Source: Plicaturopsis crispa FD-325 SS-3
Lineage: Eukaryota; Basidiomycota; Agaricomycetes; Amylocorticiales; Amylocorticiaceae
Direction: 5' to 3'
Length of the DNA stretch: 64,000 bases
Assembly (NCBI GenBank): GCA_000827205.1
Contig: KN832564.1
Coordinates: 756,682-820,681 of the forward strand
The notes below the pieces were generated by a model. The model ran no database searches. It worked only from the letters and a program-made list of their open reading frames with translations, and was not told the DNA's origin. Positions 1 to 10,000 of this stretch are shown in pieces; position 1 is the stretch's first letter; the number at the start of each line of letters is the position of its first letter. The position numbers and the translations under genes are program-made.

Positions 1-517
1 CGGATGGATGGGGAAGGTAGGCAGCTACTCGGTTGAGTACTGAACACGGATGGGGCACAGATGGTGCAGATGGGACACTGATGGGACACTGATAAGGATA
101 GTGGGCGCGGAGAACTCACTCAACGCAGCTCGCACAGACACTGATAGACACTGATAGACGTGCAGAGAGGTAAAGCGCAGACGGGGGCTCAATAACCTGT
201 AGGAATATCCCAGAGAAGCAGCACGGAAACAAACGAACGTAGTGGATTGAATGCAGAAAGGATACAGGAAGACGCGCGTACAATACGAGTTGTTTGTACG
301 TGTTAGGATCAGATGGCGACGGTGGCGAGACTCACACCAATACCGCCGAATATTCCAACAAGTATGACAGCAAATGATAAGATAAGTAAAATACCATGTG
401 GTACGAGTCGTTCGTATCACGATCCGGATAATCCAACATCTCGCTGAGCTCTCCTTATAATCCTCTCCTTATAATCAGAATTCGGTACATACTTCGTACG
501 CTCGTCTTTTTGGCAAT
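1..517. other. Intergenic, no supported gene
   Basis: No recognisable protein or RNA gene. A 131-codon minus-strand frame exists but its translation is compositionally random. A short repeated phrase (GATGGGACACTGAT and relatives, about 58-95, and ACTGATAGACACTGATAGAC, about 139-160) gives local redundancy only. Confidence 0.5.
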
Positions 518-1107
518 ATGACACTGACCATTCATTCAAACGCTCGCCTCTCCTCCGGTAGGTCATCCCTTCTATAATCGATGCGCTGAGCCAGCCGTTG
601 ACAGACCGTTTCCCGATGCAGGATACACCATCCCTTTGCTCGGCTTCGGCGTCTTCAGGAACTACGACGCTACGCCATCTACCCTCGAGGCATTCCGCGT
701 CGGCTATCGGTGTGTCGAGCGCACAGGCCGTGGATCCGCTTTTCTAACTGATCAGTTACTGTGTGACATATGCATGTTGACTCTGCGCAGACGTACAGGA
801 ACGAGGCCCAAGTCGGAGACGCTGTCAGGCGAAGCGGGCTCGACCGAGCTGATATGTTTATCAGTGAGTATCATATATGTCACGAAAACAAGCGCCTGCG
901 GTGCTGACAGTCGGGCGCAGCGATGAAGTGTGTGAGCCATGATCACGGATACGAGAGCACATTGCGAGGTGTCGAAGACAGTCTGCGGCGATTTGGTTTT
1001 GACTATAGTGCGTCTTTTGTTTGCTGAGTGGACTGCAGCGATCAGGTGTAACTGTGTATCTGATAATGTATCCTCATAGTTGACTTGTTCCTGATCCACG
1101 ACCCAAT
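518..1107 (+). pseudogene. Aldo/keto reductase N-terminal remnant
   Basis: Pieces on the + strand read as the first third of an aldo/keto reductase (AKR). An ATG at 518 encodes MTLTIHSNARLSSG, followed by an intron. The next piece has the family N-terminus IPLLGFGVF (about 635-665), then QTYRNEAQVG (about 790-820), HDHGYESTL with the K/V region before it, and FDYIDLFLIHDP ending near 1107. The last three parts are linked by good GT-AG introns, and the final block carries the active-site histidine. Two things argue against a working gene. The join between GYR and QTYRNE keeps neither the HVDSA block nor a normal GT donor, since GC stands where GT is expected. The protein also stops after about 100 of roughly 280 residues, with no barrel half following before the neighbouring gene's 3' end at 1261. 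This is the family's usual N-terminus seen directly; loss of function is my inference. Confidence 0.72.
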
Positions 1108-1260
1108 GTCCCTTGTAAATCCGCACAAAAAATGTATCAAATACGATGTACAAATATCACACTTGCCTATATACCCATTCTCTCCTAGTATTACAATGTG
1201 CATGAGTTGTGAGAGTCGGGTGGGCCGCTCCCAATCAGTAGTAAGTAGTGAGATTCACAG

Positions 1261-2737
1261 TCAAGCATACTTTCCCTTTGCGCTCGCAAAATTCCCGCCA
1301 ACCTTTTGCAGCAAGAAATCCCCGTAGATAACTAGCGGGTACAGCAGCTGGGCCTTGTCCTCGTTCCCTTCCGTTGTATTGGCATCGTAGTTTTGCAGCC
1401 GCAAAGCTGCGGCGAGCGGCTTCACCTCCGCGCTGAAATTCGGCTCGAAGAAGAACGGGATCGAGACACTTGCGACAATGCAAAGATGAAGACGAGAGGA
1501 CGCGACAGTAGAGCATGGGGGAACGTACCGGTAGTTAGTGCCGCGGTGCACGACGCGGTGCAAGGTGCTCTTGTAGAGTCCGTTCGTCCACGTCTCCCAC
1601 ACTGTGTAGCGGGTAAAAATGAGCGGACGAGAAAACCTTCAACGCCGACGAGGTTCTCTGGACGCACTTTCACCGATGTTGACCACTATGCAGCCCTCGA
1701 TTGGATCTGCGGAGATATACCTGCCCGCCTCCTCGGTAGATGCTTGTACATTGGCGCTTATCTCGCCGAGAGGGGCAGGGCGGAGGAACACCTCAAGTGC
1801 ATTCGGAGTAGGATCTGCGTATAGGAAAGTCAGGCATCCGTAATCTCTGCATATATGGCATGAGTTTGGGTATGGTCAGGGTAGGCACTATGAAGGAGAC
1901 CACTGACTTGTGTGCACCGCAGGAGAATCCGTCGTGGTCATCCGGAAGCTGAGGATATCCTGCAGGAAACAACATATGAAGGGGCGTGATGAGTGACGAA
2001 GGGAACGACACGTACCGATGACGCGGAGGACCCAGAAGCTGTCATCGACTTGAGCACGCAGCTCAGACCATTCTTCAGGTGTCATGCCCAGGCCCACAGC
2101 CATCCTTTTCCGCGACTTCAGTGCCCTGGGTAGTACAGATGATACTGAACTCACGCCTCCATAACTATCAGACCGAGCGCCTTCATTTTGTTTATCCATT
2201 CCTCGTATTTGGCACGGAAGGTGGGGACGGCGGGCCACTGATTCTCTCCCCATAGGGGTCTCGTCTTGTCTGGATTCTCTACGGGACGGTAGAAGTCTGT
2301 GCTGCGCCCATACGATCCCCCGTCAGCGGCTTTAGAATATTTGTCGGTGTAATTGTCCGGCGCACCTATGCCCTCGTGGTTATCTGCCTTTCCGTTCGTC
2401 ACATTCTCATGTAACCTCGCATATCCTGTGTACGCGATTCAGCGTGTCCGAGTAGACGCAGACTGGAGCGTATAAGACGGTACCTACCTCGAGCACCATC
2501 CTCATTCTTCAGCGCGATCCGGTCCTTCTCCTCCTGCGGCAGCTCGAAGAACTCGCGCGCCAACCGCGTGAGCTCGTCGGTCTCAGCTTTGGACGCATAG
2601 GCGCGGATGTCTAGGTAGAAGAAGCCGTAGTTCAGGCATGCGTCGTGCAGGGCCGCGGACGTTGATAGACGGCCTTTGGTCTCGTGGGGGTCGAGGTATG
2701 GTGCGATATCGATGATGGGGAGTTTATGGGCCATCAT
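1261..2737 (-). CDS. 2-oxoglutarate/Fe(II)-dependent oxygenase (IPNS-like)
   Basis: A non-haem iron dioxygenase of the isopenicillin-N-synthase-like superfamily, which oxidises a small molecule with O2 and 2-oxoglutarate. The N-terminal DIOX_N block (LPIIDIAPYLDPHE) starts a few residues in, then FFELPQEEKDRIA and a VTNGKADNHEG block. The core has all expected ligands. HxD is formed across an intron as GAH-K-DYGCLTF, the distal His is in STLHRV, and the cosubstrate-binding R-x-S is in YRVSIPFFFEPNF. At least five introns are readable. The first ATG of an ATG-ATG pair is taken as start; an upstream acceptor at about 2760 suggests a 5'UTR intron or a short extra exon. The substrate cannot be told from sequence. 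It converges on the AKR remnant, and the two could once have been neighbours in one catabolic or secondary-metabolite pair, which is speculation. Confidence 0.88.
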
Positions 2738-3428
2738 GCGGACGTCCGAGTCGGGCACTGTATGAGAGTACCGAGTACAGAAAGCAGACGGTGCTGGCCG
2801 TGCTACGAAGTCTGACTTTGTGATGTCAGTAAACAGCGCTAGCAAATAGAGTAGAGTAGATTTGGTATTGATGTATCCTTGGGCGATAAGATTTGAAATT
2901 TGAAAGACGAATCAGCCACGCGGAGTAAGAACGATAACAAGTCCCCATTTCCTCCGAGTCGTTTCCTCGCTCTCTTCATTGGAAAAAAGCCTTGTAAATT
3001 CGTGTAAACGGCCCTCGATGTGCGCGAACGTTTAACGCTGAAGCCATCATATGTATCGCATTGCGCAAAATGGCTATTAATATTCACTGAGGGAGGTGAG
3101 TACGTTGATCATATGTATAATGAGGGGCATCAGTCAAAATCAGCCCATCATCGACCGACCCTCTCTTCGAAGTCAATGAAATTCGCGAATACGCCGTCGC
3201 TGACCGCGGTTGAACGTTGATTCCTATCAATCACACGCCGATTGTTGGTAGGTCGGTGAGTAGCGAGTACGTCGTGGCCGAGGATTGAAATATTGATAAA
3301 GCGGATGCAACGAACAGCGGCACACAAAGTCCAACTCCTATATCCTGCCCAGTGTTAGTGAGTTTTGAGCCGCTTTAGAGCTTGGAAGTACTGACCTAGG
3401 AGAATGTGTATAGACCCACTCACCGATA
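2738..3428. other. Intergenic promoter region
   Basis: It lies between the divergent oxygenase and first GFA gene and probably holds both promoters. I see no coding signal, only short frames without family resemblance. Confidence 0.5.
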
Positions 3429-4013
3429 ATGTCTACCGATATAGATCACTCTGACAAATCCAAGCCCTATATCCCCCGCTCTAGCGCTGCCACCGACGGA
3501 TGGTCGAAAGACGGTGAAGCGACCGCCACCTGCTATTGTGGTGCCGTCCAACTCGCATTCGTAAGTTGCTCGTGTCGATTTCCACGAGAATATCACTAAA
3601 ACCGCGTATTTCTTCAGCCCACCGAACGCCCCGCCCTTGTCGATACCTTCATCTGCCACTGTACGGACTGCCACAAGGTCAGCGCGTCCATGTTCGCGAC
3701 GAACTTCGCTGTCCTGGACACGCACCTGAAACATCTGCGCGGCCGCGAAAACCTGACTTCGTACGCTCAAACGCACACCATCGCCTCGGGGAACGTGATG
3801 ACGAACCACTTCTGCACTACATGCGGTACGCTCATGTACCGCACTGGCCAAGGCTTCCCGGGAATGACTGTCATGCGTCTCGGCACCGTGGACGATTTCC
3901 ATCTGCACGAGACCAAGCTCGTCCCACGAGTCGAACAGTTCACTAAGGATAGAGTGAGCTGGTTGCATGGTGCAGAGGGCGTCCAGCAGGTTGAAGGCAA
4001 TGCTTACGCTTAG
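3429..4013 (+). CDS. GFA/CENP-V-fold zinc protein, copy 1
   Basis: A 175-residue protein of the glutathione-dependent formaldehyde-activating enzyme (GFA) / CENP-V family, built from two exons (3429-3560, 3618-4013) with a phase-0 intron. The zinc-binding cysteines are all visible: CYCG near residue 36, CHCTDC near residue 59, and CTTCGTLMY later, with conserved GNVMTNHFC before it. Family members bind structural zinc, and a few bind S-hydroxymethylglutathione. Most fungal paralogues have no proven reaction, so formaldehyde detoxification should not be assumed. The next gene downstream is a close paralogue with the same intron position, showing tandem duplication. Start choice is clear: the ATG opens the frame and the N-terminus aligns with that of the paralogue. 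Confidence 0.93.
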
Positions 4014-4635
4014 ACCATCTCTGGTTTCGGTGTTTTAGAAATGAATGTACTACATCTAAGAGATGGTTCAGGATGATCATCAAGCGTCGTCACTGTGCAT
4101 CATGATACACACCAAGTAGTGGCCCATCTTGGCGCAGTGCACGCATATTAACGAACGCTCTAGGCGGCGCACCGCATCGTCTGCGCACAAACCGTACGAC
4201 TTGAGTTCTCCGGCGCAGTGGACGAAGTGGTTCCTTAAACGCTGGTGCATTTCCTAACAATTCAATATTTTGTTAAGCCGGGGACCTACTATTGACCGAT
4301 TAAAACATGCTGGCGCTATTCGTCAAGCTATATGCAGTCAGTGCCAGTCACTGGAAGCCAGAAGTCCAACAGAAGTCAGTATCTATATAGAACGGACAGT
4401 CAGCACTAGCGCTTGTCAGCACTCCCCTTGGTCAGCTCTTTCGCCACCTGTCCGTTGATCCCCGTAGTACGAGCGCTTCTTGGGAGAGGCGTCCGTATAT
4501 AAGTAATGCCAACAAGAACGAATGGAAAGCAGAACCGCTCCAATCAATCCTGCTCTGTACTTCGTAGGTTTCCAGCCAGATTCAGTTCCAAGCCCTCCGA
4601 GTACTGAAAAACGAAATTGCAGACACTAGCTCGTC
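4014..4635. other. Spacer between the two GFA copies
   Basis: Carries the 3' end of copy 1 and the promoter of copy 2. A TATATAAG sequence near 4475-4482 is a candidate TATA element about 155 nt before the ATG. A short reiterated CCAGT/CAGTCA tract (about 4333-4400) was noted. No gene is supported. Confidence 0.5.
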
Positions 4636-5237
4636 ATGGCCACTACCGTACCCACCAACAAGTCAGAACCCTATATCCCCCTCGCAGGTTCCGCCACCGA
4701 TGGCTGGTCGAAAGAAGATGAGGCGACAGCCACATGCTTTTGTGGCGCCGTGCAACTTGCATTCGTAAGTTTGCCCGTATCAGTGTAACGGTACACCAGA
4801 GGTGTTCAGGCTCTCGCTAACATCATGGCGTATTCCCCCAGCCGACCCAAGCCCCAGGTCTAGTCGACACATTCATCTGCAACTGCACGGACTGTCGCAA
4901 ACTCACCGCGTCCATGTTCGCATCCAACTTCACCGTGCTCGACACCCACTTGAAGTACCTGCGCGGCCGGGAAAACTTGAAGACGTTCGGGCAGTCGCGC
5001 ACTATCGCCTCAGGCAACATGATGACGAACCACTTCTGCTCGACGTGCGGTACGCTGATGTATCGCGTCGGCTCGGCATTCCCGGGAATGAGCATCATGC
5101 GCATCGGCACCGTGGACGACTTCCACCTTCACGAGACGAAGCTCTTCCCAAGGATCGAGCAGTTTACTAAAGACCGTGTCAGCTGGCTGCATGGCGTGGA
5201 GGGGGCAAAACAGGTTGAAGGCAATGCTTACACGTAG
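4636..5237 (+). CDS. GFA/CENP-V-fold zinc protein, copy 2
   Basis: A 174-residue paralogue of the preceding gene, with exons 4636-4764 and 4842-5237. The intron falls after the same residue (QLAF) and in the same phase as in copy 1. Zinc ligands are intact: CFCG, CNCTDC and CSTCGTLMY. By hand alignment the second exons differ at about 30 of 131 residues, roughly 77% identity, while the ends (RVEQ/RIEQFTKDRVSWLHG) are nearly invariant. Both copies keep every cysteine, which suggests both are under purifying selection. Divergence is concentrated around the mid-region (NLTSYAQTH versus NLKTFGQSR), which could alter ligand choice. The reaction is unknown. Confidence 0.93.
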
Positions 5238-5344
5238 GCAATGAATATCTGAAGGACAGGAAAAGAGGCGTTCAGATAATATAAGCTCAGAATTTGACGA
5301 CGCAAAGTTGCTGGTACAATACAATACACACACCGACAGGGTAG

Positions 5345-6638
5345 CTACCGCATTGTCTGCGAGTAAATCGTGCGACCCGGATTCTGTGATGCATTTCTGT
5401 ACGGTTGTAGAAAGGCGCTGGCGGGCCCTGTAAACTGTCCGGGCCAGCTCTCCTCCCGACCAAGACCCATGACGCCTGTTGCTCCATCGACCTCTGGCCC
5501 CACAGTCGGGCCGTTCATATGGCCGTTGAACACGCTCATCGAGCCCGGGTAATCCGGGCGCGAGTCAAACGAGTGACTCGGTGCAGGAGGGATAACGGGC
5601 TCCCAGTCATCGCCGCGGGATCGCCTCGAGCTCCGACTGCGGGCGGGCCTGGCACTAGTATGACCCTCCGGTGCATGTCCGTTTCCGTTGGTTTGGCCTT
5701 GGCTGTACCGTCCCTTGCCGTCCCTCTTGCTTCTGCTCCTGCTACTCGTGCCCTCTTTTCCGTTCGATTTTTCGCGTCCGTTTGTCGACGCGCGCGATTT
5801 CCCTTTCGAGCGGGAACTCGAGGCTAAGAAGCTAGGCCCAGCGGACGGCGCAGCGAAAGAGGTGGAGGCTGGGTGTGTGGGTGGGGGATATGTGGCTATT
5901 GCTGGGTTGTCTTCTATGGTGGCTTTTTCTTTCTCTTCACGGCGCCTAAGAGCTTCAGATATCGGAATAGGCTCGGGAACCGTCTCTACAATGCGCAGAT
6001 TAGTATCGCGCCACACGTCGCTTAAACACAATGTATGAATCACCTTGAAGGAACATGAATTCTTGGTACTGTTGAGTCGCCAGCGCTGGGGTATGTTTGT
6101 GTCAATTGACGCCTGACATTCATTGGACAGAACGCACCCATATCTCGGTAATTAACTTGCGCTCGTCGTTCCATCCCAGAATGCTGCTGGCCAGCTTGGG
6201 CCATACGTTTTATAAATTCTTCCTTATGGTTTATCAATGTCAATGTGTGCCATAGAGGAGCATGCGCCACGAAACGCTCACCGTGGCTACAGACAGAAGA
6301 AACTGCGCCTCTTTTGACATGGACAAGCTGCCGGTCACTCCTAGTAGACACCTGGCATAAAAGACGAATACCAGCGGTAGGGATACGGTAGAAAACGCAC
6401 CGTCGGCTTGCATGATGTTTTCTACCCTAACGGCGGGCAGTAGCGTCGTTCCGGGCATTCTGTGTATGGGACCTCCGTTCTCCTGCCCGCCGTCATCAGA
6501 CTCGGGCTCGGAGGAGTCCAGTTCATCGACCTCCTGCTCCTCGAGTTCGTCTACTTCAGAATCATCGTCGGTGAGCCGCGAAGGCAGGTACGCAGGCTCG
6601 ACCGGTGCGTAGTCGCCGGGAGATTCGGTGTAAGACAT
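5345..6638 (-). CDS. Histone-fold protein, Dpb3/POLE4/CHRAC-type
   Basis: A CBF/NF-Y (histone-fold) protein resembling the small subunits of DNA polymerase epsilon (Dpb3/POLE4) or the CHRAC/ISW2 complex. After an acidic N-terminus (SEVDELEEQEVDELDSSEPE), the fold spans several exons: SLSMSKEAQFLLSVAT, EEFIKRMAQAG, RRAQVNYRDM, ALATQQYQEFMFLQ, then ETVPEPIPISEAL. The last junction uses a clean TACTAAT branch point with its acceptor just before ETVPEP. A long C-terminal tail of about 200 residues is low-complexity, basic and serine-rich (SRSRSKRDGKGRYSQG). The start at 6638 is the first ATG giving the acidic tail. Which complex it joins cannot be settled from sequence, but the nuclear histone-fold call is firm. 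It is transcribed divergently from SEN1. Confidence 0.86.
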
Positions 6639-7023
6639 TATGGGGCTCCTAGCGCAGATATGTGAGAAAGCAAGCGCAAGAGCGGGGAAGATGCCAACGT
6701 TTTCTTGGGAGTGTATTGCGTAAAGGAAAAACCCGAACCGCAGACGAATTCGCCGTTGATGGACAAGGGGAAGGGGAAGAACGAGGTTTGGCCGTATACG
6801 TGATCGGACGCGACGCTGTTTGACGCGTCGACATTTTCTGTCAAGGACCATCGCATCTCTTTCTCTTTCTTTCTCTGAACTTAGGCCACTCGTAATTTCT
6901 GGACTGGGATTTGGACACTCGAATAGATACGCATAGGAATCCTGTATGTTTTCTTCTTACCTGTCGCGTTTACCTGAAAGAACTGCCGGAGCACTAACAC
7001 CGTCGTCCACCAGCTTCATTTAC

Positions 7024-10000
7024 ATGACAGCTCCGACCAGTCGTGCTAGCCTCGAATCACTCTTGAAGGGCCTGCGGGATACGCCTATAGCCACTGAAGG
7101 ATCTGACGATGCCCTCGCCAAGATATTCTCGCATCTCATGGGTGTACCCTCCGGCACCGATGGCGTATTCCATTGGTTTTGCGACCGCGCCGATCCGGTG
7201 ACAGTCGAAGCTGCAGTGTTCTCGATCAGATTATTCGCATACGACAGCGAGAAGGTCGAGAGATGGAAAGAGCGGATGAACTCGTGTCTCGGAAAGTGTT
7301 GCAGTTGTGTGCAGAGGATGGAGGCAAGTAAAGTCACGTCCAGGCATACGTGAGTCAATTCTTGTTGAAGTCGGTGCAATAGCGGGTGGTCGTTTAGATC
7401 ATCGCTAATTTGTGCGCTTGAGGTATTAGGTACTAAATCATTATTTCAACTAGTTACTTTGGCGCATTTGCGGACGAGGTGCTGCAAGCCTTCTACGAGA
7501 CCGTTGACGCTTGGGAGACAGAAATGGTTCTGGGAGAGCTGCGACGCATAGGATTGTCCCCAGACCCTAGTGCAGCTACTCCCGGACGCACACTGGCGGA
7601 CGCACCCTCAGCTGTTGTCTACCACGCTGTCACAAACCTCTCGATCTTCCAGAACCCTCAAGTCTCCTCGATGTTACACGCTCACATACCGCCGAATGCG
7701 ATCGCAGATTGGCCATGCGACCCGCCGCCTCCAGGGTTACTCATGCTGGCCATGGACGCCGACGTCCAAATGCGACGGTGGGCTGAAAGCCATGTGTCGA
7801 AATGCACGAAAGTGCCGATGTCGAAGGAAGACTTTGGTCGCCCATATCAAAAGGCGTTGCAATCAATCGCCCAAGTCCTGACGCAGGCTTCTTTGACCTC
7901 AGCATCATCTGGCGCGGTCTCCTTATCTACGTTTTCCTTCGCGTCCGACCCAACCGACTTGTGGTCTAGTTTCTGCGCCGTCGTGTTTCGCACGATTCCC
8001 GTCGAGATGTTGACGTTGATAATCAACAACAACACGGATATTCGCCGAGTGGTTACTGGGCATTTGCATGATACAGGGCCTCGTCAGTGGATTTCTTCTT
8101 TCCTGCGATTCGTTTCGTTGAACGGCGTGTTATATTCCTACCCCCCGAATTCCGCAATCGTCGCATTCTTTGTTTTGGGTCATCTGGGAACGATGCCACA
8201 GAATTCGTCCCCATCCTTCGATGCTTCATTCTTCTTCTGAAGCGGCTTGGACACAAGCTTTGGGATGGCGAAGGACCTGAATATCCCCAGATCATTTTCG
8301 ACTCCGTCAAAGACAACCCCGCGTATTCTGAGCTTGTTCTCAAGTTGGACCTCTCTGCCGAGCCGCCGTGGTTCCTGCTATGGTTTGAGGACTTCCTGCT
8401 CTCGATACAAGACCAATCCGCGTACAAGGACATACTTGCGAAGTTCGTGGACCTCATGTGTGAAGAACTACAGCATGAGCGATTTGGCGCGAGTCGACCT
8501 CCTGTCATGCACATCGCAACACGAGTGAGCACATTCGTATCACTTGCCAGATTGTGCACAGCTGCTAACTTGCATCGAAGATCATGTCCTCGATATCCCG
8601 AAAATCGACAACGGCAGAAACCTCTCATCGAAATCTGGCGCTCACGGCGGTGTTAGATATTCACGTTGGGACTTTCGTAGACGTGGCCCTGGCACGCACG
8701 CACAACGGTCCCGTGTGGGAAAGCGCCCGCCGATCCGCTCGAGACCTCATCGCCATCGCATTCAAAATGGACGCAGAAGACATATTGCATACACTGAAGC
8801 AGTTATGCAATTTTCTTTTGAAACCCGACCGTGTTGTCTCCGCACCTTCCATCCGACACCAATTGTGGAAGAAGGCGTGTGAAAGTCTTCAAGCGGCCGA
8901 CAAGGATGGCGCAGCGATGCTGATTGCGGAAGTGGCGCGTTCGGCTCATATGGACGCGTTGAATAGGCCATCATTCGCGGCCGTGCTGAATGACCCTTCT
9001 GCAGAATCGGCTTTCCAGGGAATAAACCAAGGTCTTGGATATATGCGCGCTGGTGTCCCCGACGCGTTGTCGAAATTTGCCACCTACAATGGCCCCACCA
9101 CTCTCCTCGAACTTCTGAGCACCCCGGGCGTCGTCAAGAATGTCATGGTGCTCATGTTATCCCCCCTCGATAATCTCCAAGTCGCCGCGCAGACCCTTGC
9201 AGGGCAGGCTTTCGACGTCGACGTCAGGATCGATTGCTTTCGCGCTCTACTGTCGAATTTTCCGGACGCTGCCCTGGACGGTATCTTCACATTCCTCGAA
9301 TCGTTTATCACATATGCACCCTCCGTTCCCGAGGCCTGCTCCCTGTCGAAATCGCTTGTACGATGTTTTACAGATGTTATCGAGGTGCTTTGTTCAAGCC
9401 TCGATGGTCTCCTCCGCAACGAGCAGTTTCTCAGACCGCATGATAAGAATGGGCCCGCTTCGATGTGTCCCAAGCTTTGGAGCCTCATGTGCAAATCGAT
9501 CACAATCATCTTCAAGCGCACGCCGTCCTGGGCTAATTATTTCGAATCGTCGGACATGATTGTCTGGATGCGAGACGCATTGATCTTCGGTCGGGATCTG
9601 CTCGCCGAGAGGAGAGTCATAGAGACTGCGGCCTCGAGTGTAGAGAAGGACCTATCGGGGCGGTCCAAACGCTCAACCATGTCCGATGTGGGGAAGAAGA
9701 TGATGAACGAACTACAGGCTATGTTGCCCGAATTGACACGGTGGCTACGTCTTACGGATCGCGAGCTATTGTTTCAATCATTTGCACTCCTACAGTCACT
9801 CTTGGACTGCTTCAGGGAAAACCATCTACCCCTGCCCGATGTCGCACTTAGCAAGCTGCAGAAGCATATTCGCGATGCGCGTGCTAGCGACCCAACGCGC
9901 CCTCAGACACGATTGGATTCCACACGGCTATCGCTGTTGGAAGATGCACTCCGCTCTTTCACTGAAGATGACGACGACGACGAAATTCAGATCATATCTC

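Noticed and set aside
8053-8628. 191-codon minus-strand frame within SEN1
   Set aside because: Antisense shadow of the Sen1 N-terminal domain; the + strand frame has family motifs and good introns.
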